This document shows positions 1 through 6,449 of a stretch of 7,615 bases of DNA, one piece after another. Position numbers and translations under genes: made by a program. The notes below the pieces were generated by a model. It saw only the letters and a list, made by a program, of their open reading frames with translations. It was not told the origin of the DNA and ran no database searches. The stretch spans positions 1 to 7,615 of the forward strand of contig CAMOMF010000088.1 in assembly GCA_946619625.1 (NCBI GenBank), in the 5' to 3' direction. This DNA is from an uncultured Bacteroidales bacterium (GTDB lineage: Bacteria; Bacteroidota; Bacteroidia; Bacteroidales; Paludibacteraceae). Position 1 is the first letter of the stretch, and every line of letters starts with the position of its first letter.

Positions 1-930
1 CATGTGCATGATCTGCGCACGCAGCGGAGCCATACCGGCTCCACCACCAACCCAAATCATCTCCTTCTTGCTGTCATAGACAGGACGGAACTCGCCATAA
101 GGACCGCTCATGCGCACTTTGTCGCCCGGTTTGAGCGAGAAGATATACGTGGAAGCGATACCGCAGGGTACGTCCATGAACTCCGGTCCGTTCGGGCACT
201 GGTCTTTCGGTTTGAAAGGCGGAGTAGCAATACGGACGGTGAGCATAAACACGTCACCTTCGGCTGGGTAGTTTGCCATCGAGTAGGCACGAATAGTGTC
301 CTCGGGGTTATGGCAAACCAGATTGAACATTCCGAACTTCTCCCAAGTCGGCAGGTACTCTTCGCCAATGAGTGACTTGTCGTAGTCGGCATAGCGGATA
401 GCGTCGAACTTGGGAATGCGTATTTGCGAGTAGGAGCCCGGCTCAAAGTCCATGTGTGCGCCGGCAGGCAGTTGCACCTTGAACTCCTTCATGAACGTAG
501 CCACGTTCTTGTTGGAGATAACCGTACATTCATATTCCTTCACACCCAGCACCGACTCGTCCATCTTCAGTTTGAGGTCCTGTTTTACCTTCACTTGGCA
601 ACCCAGACGCCAATGAGCGTTCTGCTCCTTGCGTGAGAAATGAACCGTCTCGGTAGGCAGGATTTCACCGCCACCTTCCAGTACTTGGCATTTGCATTGA
701 CCGCAAGAGCCTTTTCCACCGCACGCAGAGGGCAGGTGAACTCCGGCATTGTTGAGCGAGGTCAGCAGCGAGCCGCCGGCGGGAACCTTGTAGTGCTTGT
801 CTCCATTGATGGTAATATCTACATCGCCGGAAACAACAAGAAAGCGTTTAGCCACCAACAGAATGACTACAAGCAACAGTATAACAACTAGAAATACTGC
901 AACAGAAAGTAATATTTGCGTAATATCCAT
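1..930 (-). CDS. nqrF: Na+-NQR subunit F, NADH dehydrogenase (3' end beyond window)
   Basis: NqrF is the electron-input subunit of the Na+-translocating NADH:quinone oxidoreductase: it oxidises NADH on the cytoplasmic side and passes electrons via FAD and a [2Fe-2S] cluster to the membrane subunits. The window holds 310 codons from the ATG at 930. Residues about 3-27 form one N-terminal membrane anchor. A plant-type ferredoxin domain follows with cluster cysteines C70, C76, C79 and C111. The FAD motif RAYSMANYP is at 214-222, and the NADH-binding GGGAGMAPLR at 295-304 starts the nucleotide domain. The family is about 410-425 residues, so roughly the last quarter, including the C-terminal NADH/flavin contacts, lies off the left edge. 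It is the last nqr gene, 28 nt after nqrE, the largest gap in the operon; that gap is AT-rich with no Shine-Dalgarno match. No frame break is seen. Identification is secure. Confidence 0.97.
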   Translation of the reverse strand, partial: MDITQILLSVAVFLVVILLLVVILLVAKRFLVVSGDVDITINGDKHYKVPAGGSLLTSLNNAGVHLPSACGGKGSCGQCKCQVLEGGGEILPTETVHFSRKEQNAHWRLGCQVKVKQDLKLKMDESVLGVKEYECTVISNKNVATFMKEFKVQLPAGAHMDFEPGSYSQIRIPKFDAIRYADYDKSLIGEEYLPTWEKFGMFNLVCHNPEDTIRAYSMANYPAEGDVFMLTVRIATPPFKPKDQCPNGPEFMDVPCGIASTYIFSLKPGDKVRMSGPYGEFRPVYDSKKEMIWVGGGAGMAPLRAQIMHM

Positions 931-958
931 AATTTACAAATTTTCTAATTGTCTAATG

Positions 959-1567
959 TCATATCTTCAGTCCGCTGAAGCACATGAACGCCATTGCCAT
1001 CAGTCCTACCACAATGAAGGTGATACCCAGTCCTTGCAGAGGTTTGGGGACGTCGTTATACTCCATTTTCTCACGAATACCGGCAAGTGCCACAATGGCG
1101 AGCAGCCAGCCCAGACCCGAGCCAAGTGCGTACATAACGGCGTCACCGATGCCGGTAATGGCCTTCGGGTCAGCTGCGTCCAGCAGAATGCGTTGTTGCA
1201 TGAACAGCGATGCACCCATGATAGCGCAGTTTACGGCAATCAGGGGCAGGAAAATACCCAGACTCGCATACAGCGACGGCGAGAATTTCTCCACAAACAT
1301 CTCCACAATCTGCACGATAGCGGCAATGACGGCAATGAAGAGGATGAAACTCAGGTAGCCCAAATCCAGCGGATCCAGTACATGTACCTGCAGCAAATAG
1401 TTCACCGGAAGGGTGATTAGTAGCACGAATGTGACGGCTACACCCAAACCGAGTGAGGTTTTTACGTTTTTGGACACTGCCAAATACGAGCACATTCCAA
1501 GGAATGTAGCGAAAATCATGTTGTCGGCAAAAATGCTGCGAACAAACAAACTAAGCATGTGTTCCAT
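959..1567 (-). CDS. nqrE: Na+-NQR subunit E, integral membrane
   Basis: This is a 202-residue, very hydrophobic protein with about six membrane helices, of the NqrDE/RnfAE family. In Vibrio cholerae Na+-NQR the NqrD/NqrE pair, inserted in opposite orientations, holds a [2Fe-2S] centre inside the membrane that relays electrons from NqrF to NqrC. The two expected cysteines are seen at C26 (GMCSYLAVSK) and C114 (AVNCAIMG), in the same setting as C29 and C112 of the neighbouring NqrD, so the two genes are clearly paralogues. Length is close to the usual 198-202. The ATG at 1567 shares one base with the nqrD stop (TAATG), and an AGGAGG lies 7 nt upstream inside nqrD, so translation is probably coupled. 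The stop is TGA at 959-961. Confidence 0.97.
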   Translation of the reverse strand: MEHMLSLFVRSIFADNMIFATFLGMCSYLAVSKNVKTSLGLGVAVTFVLLITLPVNYLLQVHVLDPLDLGYLSFILFIAVIAAIVQIVEMFVEKFSPSLYASLGIFLPLIAVNCAIMGASLFMQQRILLDAADPKAITGIGDAVMYALGSGLGWLLAIVALAGIREKMEYNDVPKPLQGLGITFIVVGLMAMAFMCFSGLKI

Positions 1568-2199
1568 TACTTAACCTCCTCTTTATTAAGGCTTCGATGA
1601 GCCCAGATTACACATCCTACCAGTATGAGCGCCATGGCGGGCATGACCATCATACCGCAGTTCTCGTAGAAACCGCCGTTGGCTACGTACCAACTCTCAG
1701 GGATAATGCGGAAACCCATCAGAGTACCGCTACCCAGCAGTTCGCGTACGAATGCCACAACCACCAATACCCACATGTATCCGAAACCGTTGCCCAAACC
1801 GTCCAGCAGCGAGTCCAACGGACCGTTGCTCATGGCATAGGCCTCCAAGCGTCCCATCAGGATACAGTTGGTGATAATCAAGCCGATATACACACTCAGT
1901 GCTACGCTTACGTCGTAGGCGAATGCCTTCAATATACCGCTTACCAATGTTACCAATGCAGCCACTACAACCAGTTGCACAATAATTCGGATACGGTTCG
2001 GAATCGTGTTGCGCAGTGCCGAGATAACTACGTTCGACAGTGCCACTATAATGGTCACTGCGATACCCATTACAAGAGCAGGTTTCAGTTGTACCGTAAC
2101 GGCAAGTGCCGAACAGATACCCAGAATCTGCACTACTACAGGGTTGTTTTTGTTCAGAGGACCAAGAAAGGCCTCGCGTGTTTTTTCTGAAAGTGCCAT
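1567..2199 (-). CDS. nqrD: Na+-NQR subunit D, integral membrane
   Basis: This 210-residue protein with about six membrane helices is the NqrE paralogue and its partner in the intramembrane [2Fe-2S] site of Na+-NQR. The ligand cysteines C29 (GICSALAV) and C112 (ITNCILMG) are present. Other family landmarks are the N-terminal LNKNNPVVVQILG at about 15-27, GRLEAYAMSNGPLDS at about 116-130 and VRELLGSGTLMG at about 151-162. The length matches typical NqrD. The ATG at 2199 is 4 nt after the nqrC stop and has a full AGGAGG 9 nt upstream, inside the last codons of nqrC. The end of nqrD (KEEVK) in turn encodes the AGGAGG used by nqrE. RnfE is the closest alternative family member, but the nqrABC-F context settles the call. 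Confidence 0.97.
   Translation of the reverse strand: MALSEKTREAFLGPLNKNNPVVVQILGICSALAVTVQLKPALVMGIAVTIIVALSNVVISALRNTIPNRIRIIVQLVVVAALVTLVSGILKAFAYDVSVALSVYIGLIITNCILMGRLEAYAMSNGPLDSLLDGLGNGFGYMWVLVVVAFVRELLGSGTLMGFRIIPESWYVANGGFYENCGMMVMPAMALILVGCVIWAHRSLNKEEVK
1575..1580 (-). promoter_or_regulatory. Shine-Dalgarno site for nqrE inside nqrD
   Basis: The minus strand reads AGGAGG, 7 nt before the nqrE ATG. It lies within the Glu-Glu-Val-Lys codons that end nqrD. A full anti-Shine-Dalgarno match is noteworthy because most genes in Bacteroidota lack one; nqrA, nqrC, nqrF and the DUF4476 gene in this window show none. Confidence 0.7.
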
Positions 2200-2203
2200 A
2201 GTC

Positions 2204-2911
2204 TTATTCCTCCTCTACATTATTATTCTCATTATTCTCATTCGCCTCTTTGGCCTCAGCCTCCTCAGTCTCAGCAGTTGCCTTGGAGGCATCGTCAAAG
2301 AAGCCAGCCTCAGCGAAGGACTGAATAGACGTCAGAATCATGGTCTCCACACCCTTTGAGGTGATGGTGGCACCGCTGATTGCGTCCACCTGATCCATAC
2401 CTTCGGCGGTCTGACCGGCTTTCATGATACCTACGCCCACAAACTTGCCGTCTGCATCCAATATATGTTTGCCGATGAACTGGTTCTGGAAGGCTTCCGT
2501 CTTGATCTCACCACCCAGACCCGGCGTCTCGCTTTCGTGGTCGAAATAGGTGCCATAAATGGTGCTCTTGTCCGCATTCAGAGCAATATAGCCCCAGATG
2601 CCGCCCCACAAACCTGCACCGTGGACGGGAAGGATAAAATGCTCGCCGTCTTTGCGCGCGATGTAGAAAGTAAGGTCGCCCAACTGAGCCTCCGATACAA
2701 TCGCCTCGTAGGTCTCCTCCGACTTCTTGTCACCTAAATTGCGCTCGTTCAGCGAAGCCAGAATCTGCTTCTTTTGGTCAAGTGCTACGTTGGCTTCCTG
2801 ACGGGGTTTCAGGGCGGCGTTGACCACTGCCAGCAATACTGCTACGATAATTACCAATACCGTAGCGTAGACAATGGTATAAACATTGCTGTCTGTATTA
2901 ATCTTTGCCAT
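2204..2911 (-). CDS. nqrC: Na+-NQR subunit C, covalent-FMN protein
   Basis: NqrC carries a covalently bound FMN in its periplasmic domain and passes electrons from the NqrD/E iron-sulfur site to NqrB. The 235-residue product has one N-terminal membrane helix (about 11-32). The FMN-binding domain contains HGAGLWGGIWGYIAL at about 97-111, HESETPGLGGEI at about 125-136 and the flavinylation site D176-AISGAT, with FMN expected on T182 as a phosphoester added by the transferase ApbE. No apbE gene is in the window. Residues 211-235 form an odd Glu/Asn-rich tail with 10 Glu and 6 Asn, partly encoded by a 9-nt tandem repeat; it would lie in the periplasm. V. cholerae NqrC is 257 residues, so the protein is not long overall. 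The gene starts 8 nt after nqrB without a clear Shine-Dalgarno and ends 4 nt before nqrD. Confidence 0.97.
   Translation of the reverse strand: MAKINTDSNVYTIVYATVLVIIVAVLLAVVNAALKPRQEANVALDQKKQILASLNERNLGDKKSEETYEAIVSEAQLGDLTFYIARKDGEHFILPVHGAGLWGGIWGYIALNADKSTIYGTYFDHESETPGLGGEIKTEAFQNQFIGKHILDADGKFVGVGIMKAGQTAEGMDQVDAISGATITSKGVETMILTSIQSFAEAGFFDDASKATAETEEAEAKEANENNENNNVEEE
2209..2214 (-). promoter_or_regulatory. Shine-Dalgarno site for nqrD inside nqrC
   Basis: The minus strand reads AGGAGG, 9 nt upstream of the nqrD ATG. It falls in the last Glu codons of nqrC, so those residues may be kept partly for their RNA sequence. This supports translational coupling of nqrC and nqrD. Confidence 0.7.
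2222..2242 (-). repeat. 9-nt tandem repeat in the nqrC 3' end
   Basis: On the plus strand ATTATTCTC occurs twice head to tail (2222-2230 and 2231-2239) and is followed by a further ATT. On the coding strand this gives alternating Asn and Glu codons in the NqrC tail. Being in units of three, a gain or loss of one copy would keep the frame, so tail length could vary among strains. Confidence 0.75.
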
Positions 2912-2919
2912 ACTGATAA

Positions 2920-4128
2920 TTATTTGATTGTAGCGCGTTTTGCACGCATGTTAATATTCGATTGTACCACGCACCAGTCGATGAGCGGAGCAAAGCAGTT
3001 ACCTAACAGAATCGCCAGCATCATGCCCTCGGGGTAGCCCGGATTGAGCACGCGGATGACAATCGCCATGCAGCCTATCAGCAGACCGTATATCCACTTG
3101 CCGCATTCGGTACGAGCCGAAGTGACAGGGTCGGTTGCCATGAACACGGCTCCGAAGCAGAATCCGCCGGTTACCAAGTGCATGTACCACGGCATATTCG
3201 CTGCGGCTGTATCCACACCGCCGATGTTGAACAGCAGGGCGGTCAGCGCACCTCCGGCAAAGACGGCCGTCATGGTCTTCCAACTGGCAACACCCGTCAT
3301 CAGCAGTAGGCATGCGCCCAGCAGAATAGCGATAACGCTTGTCTCACCTACCGAGCCGGGAATCAATCCGCAGAAAGCATCCCAGAAACCGATAGGCTCA
3401 CCCAGCGTGTTCACCAACTGAACAGACGGGTCGGTGGCAACTGCCACTTGTCCCAACGGCGTGGCACCCGAGAAACCGTCCACCAATGCCTGACCGTTGT
3501 CCCAGCCCCAAGTTCCCTCGGTGCGGACAAACGCCTTGTCGCCCGTCATGTGCGTCGGGTACGCAAAGAAAAGGAATGCGCGGGTAATCAATGCCACATT
3601 GAAGATATTATAACCTGTACCGCCGAACACTTCCTTCGCAAAAATCACAGCAAAAGCAGTCGCCACTGCCACCATCCAAAGCGGCGTGTTGATGGGTACT
3701 ATCAGCGGGATAATGAAACCCGTAACCAGAAAGCCCTCGGCTATTTCTTCGTGTTTCCACTGAGCCACTGTGAACTCAATACCGAGGCCTACCAGGTATG
3801 ATACTATGATGTATGGCAGCACTGCCAGCAGACCGAAGGCAAACGTAGCCCAAAAGCCTGCATCCCCGCCCGTAGCAAGGAAGTGCTGATAACCAACATT
3901 GTACATACCGAAGAGCATGGCAGGAACCAGCGCCAGCACTACCATAATCATGGTGCGCTTCGAGTCGTTGGCGTCGTGAACCTGCACTCCGATGCGCTTG
4001 GCGGTCGTGTTCGGTGTGAACAAGAACGTGGCAAAACCATCGTACAGCGACCAGAACGCATGCAACTTGCCGCCCTCTTCAAAGTGCGGACGAAGTTTCT
4101 CTGAAATGTCGTATAGTTTGTTAAACAT
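2920..4128 (-). CDS. nqrB: Na+-NQR subunit B, covalent-FMN and riboflavin membrane protein
   Basis: NqrB is the core membrane subunit that passes electrons toward quinone and is tied to Na+ movement; in characterised enzymes it holds covalent FMN and non-covalent riboflavin. The 402-residue product (V. cholerae: 415) starts with a hydrophilic cytoplasmic stretch of about 55 residues and then has many hydrophobic helices. The flavinylation motif D217-GFSGAT is present, with FMN expected on T223. Other NqrB/RnfD signatures are EGFLVTGFIIPLIVP at about 131-145, GETSVIAILLG at 261-271, FMATDPVTSA at 329-338 and YPEGMMLAILLGNCFAPLID at 365-384. The ATG at 4128 is 3 nt after the nqrA stop, with a weak GGAG overlapping the nqrA end. 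No truncation or missing residue is seen. RnfD is excluded by length and by the adjacent nqrA and nqrC. Confidence 0.98.
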   Translation of the reverse strand: MFNKLYDISEKLRPHFEEGGKLHAFWSLYDGFATFLFTPNTTAKRIGVQVHDANDSKRTMIMVVLALVPAMLFGMYNVGYQHFLATGGDAGFWATFAFGLLAVLPYIIVSYLVGLGIEFTVAQWKHEEIAEGFLVTGFIIPLIVPINTPLWMVAVATAFAVIFAKEVFGGTGYNIFNVALITRAFLFFAYPTHMTGDKAFVRTEGTWGWDNGQALVDGFSGATPLGQVAVATDPSVQLVNTLGEPIGFWDAFCGLIPGSVGETSVIAILLGACLLLMTGVASWKTMTAVFAGGALTALLFNIGGVDTAAANMPWYMHLVTGGFCFGAVFMATDPVTSARTECGKWIYGLLIGCMAIVIRVLNPGYPEGMMLAILLGNCFAPLIDWCVVQSNINMRAKRATIK

Positions 4129-4131
4129 AGC

Positions 4132-5481
4132 CTACTCCAATTCGTTTTTCATATTGTCAAGTGCCTGACGTACAATGGCTTGCAGCGGCATTTTTGACGT
4201 ACATACATATTCACATAACGCAAAGTCCTCAGGGGCGACCTCATAGGCTCCCAGCGCCTCCATGCGGTCCAGGTTGCCGGCTATCATGGCCTTTATCAGG
4301 TACTCTGGATAAATGTCCATCGGGAACACTTTGTCGTACTCGCCGCTGGCAATGATGGCGCGACGCCCTCCAAGAAGACGTGCGTCGAAACTGAAATCTT
4401 TCCTGCCCAGTTTGGCGAGCCATTTGCCCATAACAGCGTTGTTGGCAGAGAAATTGCCAAAGCGCGGCATAATCCAACCCATGAAGTCGCGCGCTTCCAA
4501 TCCCTCGGGAATGACGGTCAGTTGGTCGCACTGCGGCTCGATGATCTCGTCAAGCGCCACTTGGTGACCGCTCAACACATTGCCTTCTACCAGGCGGACA
4601 CTCTCGCCGCCCAGTACATTGCTCTTCAGGATGGCACTTACGCTCATGCCAGGAAGCACTTTGTAATACGCTTTCTCCACTGCCAGCGGACCGGTCAAGG
4701 CTACCAGACGCGACATATCCACTATGCCTTTCTGCATCAAGCGACCGATAATCAGCAAGTCTTGCGGACGTACCACATACACGGTCTCACCTTTGTTCAC
4801 CGGCATGACGTGGTTGATTTGCACACCTGCATTACCGGCAGGGTGGGGACCGCAGAACTCATGCAGCGTGCAGTTCTTTAGCAGACGCCAGTCCGTCGCT
4901 GCTGCACCGTACCGTACACCTATGTGCACCGGTGCGATCAGGCTCAGTGCGTTCACTGCTGCCTGCAACGTCGATTCGTGCCCCTTCATAATCCACTCAT
5001 AGTTCGGTGCCAACGGAGCCGAGTCGAACGACGAAATCCAAATGGCTTTCGGCGCTTTCGTCGGGTCGGCTATGCAGGCGTAAGGGCGCTGGCTCAGATA
5101 ACTCCACACTCCCGCTTGCTGCAGCAACGACTTGACGTCCTCTCCGCTCTTCACCGACACTTCGTACTTCTCGTACGAAATAACCGAGTCTGCCTCAATG
5201 TCTATTGACAACACCTTGCGCCGCTCGCCGCGGTTGATGGCTACCACCTTTCCGCTTACCGGGGATGCAAAGTTCATCTGGGCAAACTTCTTGTCGCAAA
5301 ACAGCGGACTGCCCGCCTTTACGACATCGCCTTCTTTCACCAGTAACTTTGGCTTGATTCCGGCGTAATGATCCGGACACACCGAATAAATCTCCGGACG
5401 GGAAACGCTTTTCAGTTCCTCTGCCGCCCGTCCTTCCAACGGAATGTCCAAACCTTTTGTCAGTTTGATTACTTTGTTCAT
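4132..5481 (-). CDS. nqrA: Na+-NQR subunit A
   Basis: NqrA is the cytoplasmic, cofactor-free subunit of Na+-NQR, related to RnfC and implicated by labelling studies in quinone binding. The 449-residue product is close to V. cholerae NqrA (446). It opens with the family N-terminus KGLDIPLEG (9-17), followed by a biotinyl-lipoyl-like fold at about 42-90 (KEGDVVKAGSPLF and SPVSGKVVAINRG). The conserved motif GPHPAGNAGVQI is at 211-222. No membrane helix is seen, as expected. It is the first gene of the operon. The ATG at 5481 is chosen because the family N-terminus aligns directly there; the upstream sequence is A-rich with no Shine-Dalgarno, common in Bacteroidota. The promoter is about 270 nt upstream. 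Confidence 0.98.
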   Translation of the reverse strand: MNKVIKLTKGLDIPLEGRAAEELKSVSRPEIYSVCPDHYAGIKPKLLVKEGDVVKAGSPLFCDKKFAQMNFASPVSGKVVAINRGERRKVLSIDIEADSVISYEKYEVSVKSGEDVKSLLQQAGVWSYLSQRPYACIADPTKAPKAIWISSFDSAPLAPNYEWIMKGHESTLQAAVNALSLIAPVHIGVRYGAAATDWRLLKNCTLHEFCGPHPAGNAGVQINHVMPVNKGETVYVVRPQDLLIIGRLMQKGIVDMSRLVALTGPLAVEKAYYKVLPGMSVSAILKSNVLGGESVRLVEGNVLSGHQVALDEIIEPQCDQLTVIPEGLEARDFMGWIMPRFGNFSANNAVMGKWLAKLGRKDFSFDARLLGGRRAIIASGEYDKVFPMDIYPEYLIKAMIAGNLDRMEALGAYEVAPEDFALCEYVCTSKMPLQAIVRQALDNMKNELE

Positions 5482-5748
5482 AAATTAGTTTTTATTTTAT
5501 TTTTTTTGTAGTCTTATTACGGTTTTTTTTATCGTCTTTTTACGGTTGCAAATTGTTTTTTTGATTTATTGCTTTACTACAGTCGTTTTTGTGGTATTTT
5601 GTGCTCAAAATTTGTTAAACATTTTCCTTACGGTCTGCTTACCCTCTGCTTACCTTCTCTATACCTCCTCTATACCTTCTCCGAAGCGTGAGCAAAATAT
5701 CTGAACATAATCTACCCACACTCACGTGTACGCGCGAGCACAAAAACG
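5482..5748 (-). other. Long 5' leader of the nqr operon
   Basis: This gene-free stretch lies between the predicted nqr transcription start (about 5745-5749) and the nqrA ATG. It holds, in order of transcription, a possible hairpin at 5738-5721 (8-bp arms with one G-U pair and one mismatch), the 11-nt tandem repeat at 5678-5635, a small hairpin ATTTTG-TGCT-CAAAAT at 5596-5611, and a strongly A-rich run (T-rich on the plus strand) up to the start codon. I recognise no known riboswitch and no credible reading frame. Leader length is inferred from the promoter match, not measured. Confidence 0.5.
5635..5678 (-). repeat. 11-nt tandem repeat, four units, in the nqr leader
   Basis: On the minus strand four consecutive 11-mers read AAGGTATAGAG, GAGGTATAGAG, AAGGTAAGCAG and AGGGTAAGCAG (5678-5635). 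A fifth, degenerate unit ACCGTAAGGAA follows at 5634-5624. The shared core is GGTA followed by A or T and a purine-rich end. The units are purine-rich in the mRNA and resemble repeated Shine-Dalgarno-like sequence, but no open frame starts next to them except a 5-codon one. Confidence 0.8.
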
Positions 5749-5752
5749 GCTG

Positions 5753-5784
5753 CAAAGTTACTGCTTTTTTCTGGAATTTGCAAA
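5753..5784 (-). promoter_or_regulatory. nqr operon promoter, Bacteroides type
   Basis: On the minus strand TTTG (-33 box, 5784-5781) is followed after exactly 20 nt by TAACTTTG (-7 box, 5760-5753), which fits the Bacteroides consensus TTTG-N19-21-TAnnTTTG. Transcription should start around 5745-5749 and run through nqrA-F. It is the only such pair I found on this strand between 5482 and 5870. Confidence 0.75.
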
Positions 5785-5820
5785 TTTTTCAGCATAAAAA
5801 GTGCAATTTTTGCCAAAACA

Positions 5821-5852
5821 TTTGCATATATTCCAAAAAACTTGTACCTTTG
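5821..5852 (+). promoter_or_regulatory. Promoter of the DUF4476 gene, Bacteroides type
   Basis: TTTG at 5821-5824 and TACCTTTG at 5845-5852 are separated by 20 nt and match the Bacteroides -33/-7 consensus. The expected start near 5856-5860 gives a short leader of about 30 nt before the ATG at 5887. It diverges from the nqr promoter; the two -33 boxes are 36 bp apart, so the promoters share their upstream A/T-rich DNA. Confidence 0.75.
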
Positions 5853-5886
5853 CACTCGTTTTAGAAACCAAAATTCCGTATTATAC

Positions 5887-6294
5887 ATGAAACGTTTTTT
5901 CTTCATCGCCCTCTTGGCATTCTCGGCACTCACCCTTTCGGCACAGCCCCGGTGGCATGCCAACCCGCATCATGGGCAGTACTCCCAACCGGTACGGCAT
6001 CACCGCAATGGTGCCACCCGCGAGCAGATGCAGATGGTTCTCAAGGTACTTGACGAGCAGTCTTTCGATGACAAGAAACTTGACATTGCCTGCCTGTGTG
6101 TATGTCTGGGACATTTCTGTTGCGACGACCTTGCCGTGATGGCGCAAAAGTTCAGTTTCGATGACAATCGCAAGAAGTTCCTCACCTATGCTTTCTACTA
6201 TTGCACCGACCCGCAACATTACTACCGGCTTCGCGAGACATTCACTTTCCAGTCCAATTTCGATGATATGATGCGCGAACTGGACAGACGGTAG
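5887..6294 (+). CDS. Small secreted DUF4476-like protein, Cys/His-rich
   Basis: The 135-residue product begins with a clear signal peptide (MKRFFFIALLAFSALTLSA, cleavage probably near Q20), so it is likely periplasmic or exported. A His-rich linker follows (H24, H28, H29, H38, H39). Residues about 45-133 fit the DUF4476 pattern (repeated helical units with phrases such as SFDDKKLDIA, QKFSFDDNRKKFLTYAFYYCTD, YYRLRETFTFQSNFDDMM); I assign this from memory of the family, whose function is unknown. Unusual are six cysteines, five of them packed at 69, 71, 73, 78 and 79, plus C106. The frame is open further upstream to a TTG at 5842, but the ATG at 5887 starts the signal peptide and lies downstream of the promoter. 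No Shine-Dalgarno and no convincing terminator are seen. It is not in the nqr operon; the shared control region is the only link. Confidence 0.8.
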   Translation: MKRFFFIALLAFSALTLSAQPRWHANPHHGQYSQPVRHHRNGATREQMQMVLKVLDEQSFDDKKLDIACLCVCLGHFCCDDLAVMAQKFSFDDNRKKFLTYAFYYCTDPQHYYRLRETFTFQSNFDDMMRELDRR

Positions 6295-6309
6295 GAACGC
6301 TCTTGCTCC

Positions 6310-6429
6310 AAAAAATACACTATTATGCTCTTTTTTGACCGGAAAAATGCAATAATCTGCCCTTTTTTGGCAAAAAATGCACTTTTTCTGCAAAAAAGTT
6401 CACAAAACATTTGGTCATATCAAAAAAAA
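6310..6429. other. Phased A/T tracts upstream of the tRNA promoter
   Basis: Nine A- or T-tracts of 4-8 bases occur at 6310-6315, 6331-6336, 6343-6347, 6363-6368, 6372-6377, 6383-6387, 6392-6397, 6404-6407 and 6422-6429. Their centres fall close to whole multiples of about 10.3 bp, one helical turn. Such phasing is expected to bend DNA, and curved or A-tract DNA upstream of stable-RNA promoters is known to raise their activity. The activating role here is inferred. Several neighbouring A and T tracts could also pair as weak hairpins. Confidence 0.5.
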
Positions 6430-6441
6430 GCAGTACCTTTG
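6410..6441 (+). promoter_or_regulatory. Promoter of the tRNA-Ser transcript, Bacteroides type
   Basis: TTTG at 6410-6413 and TACCTTTG at 6434-6441 are separated by 20 nt, matching the Bacteroides consensus and the spacing of the other two promoters in the window. The predicted start is near 6445-6449, about 170 nt before the mature tRNA, so the precursor has a long 5' leader to be removed by RNase P and perhaps other nucleases. Confidence 0.75.
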
Positions 6442-6449
6442 CAGCCGCT

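Noticed and set aside
797..1420. A 207-codon open frame on the plus strand opposite nqrE
   Set aside because: It overlaps nqrF and nqrE on the other strand, its product is compositionally odd (His/Gln-rich), and it has no recognisable domain. It is an antisense shadow of real genes.
1597..2190. A 197-codon open frame on the plus strand opposite nqrD
   Set aside because: It mirrors almost the whole of nqrD, with a Tyr/His/Gln-rich product typical of antisense translation. nqrD itself has all family residues.
5605..5622. A 5-codon upstream frame (MFNKF) in the nqr leader that shares 12 nt with the start of nqrB
   Set aside because: A 12-nt match is expected by chance in a window of this size, and so short a frame is not evidence of a leader peptide without conservation.
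6295..6400. An intrinsic terminator directly after the DUF4476 gene
   Set aside because: Only weak A/T hairpins such as TTTTTT-GGC-AAAAAA are present, with no GC-rich stem followed by a T-run. The A/T tracts fit phased curvature better.
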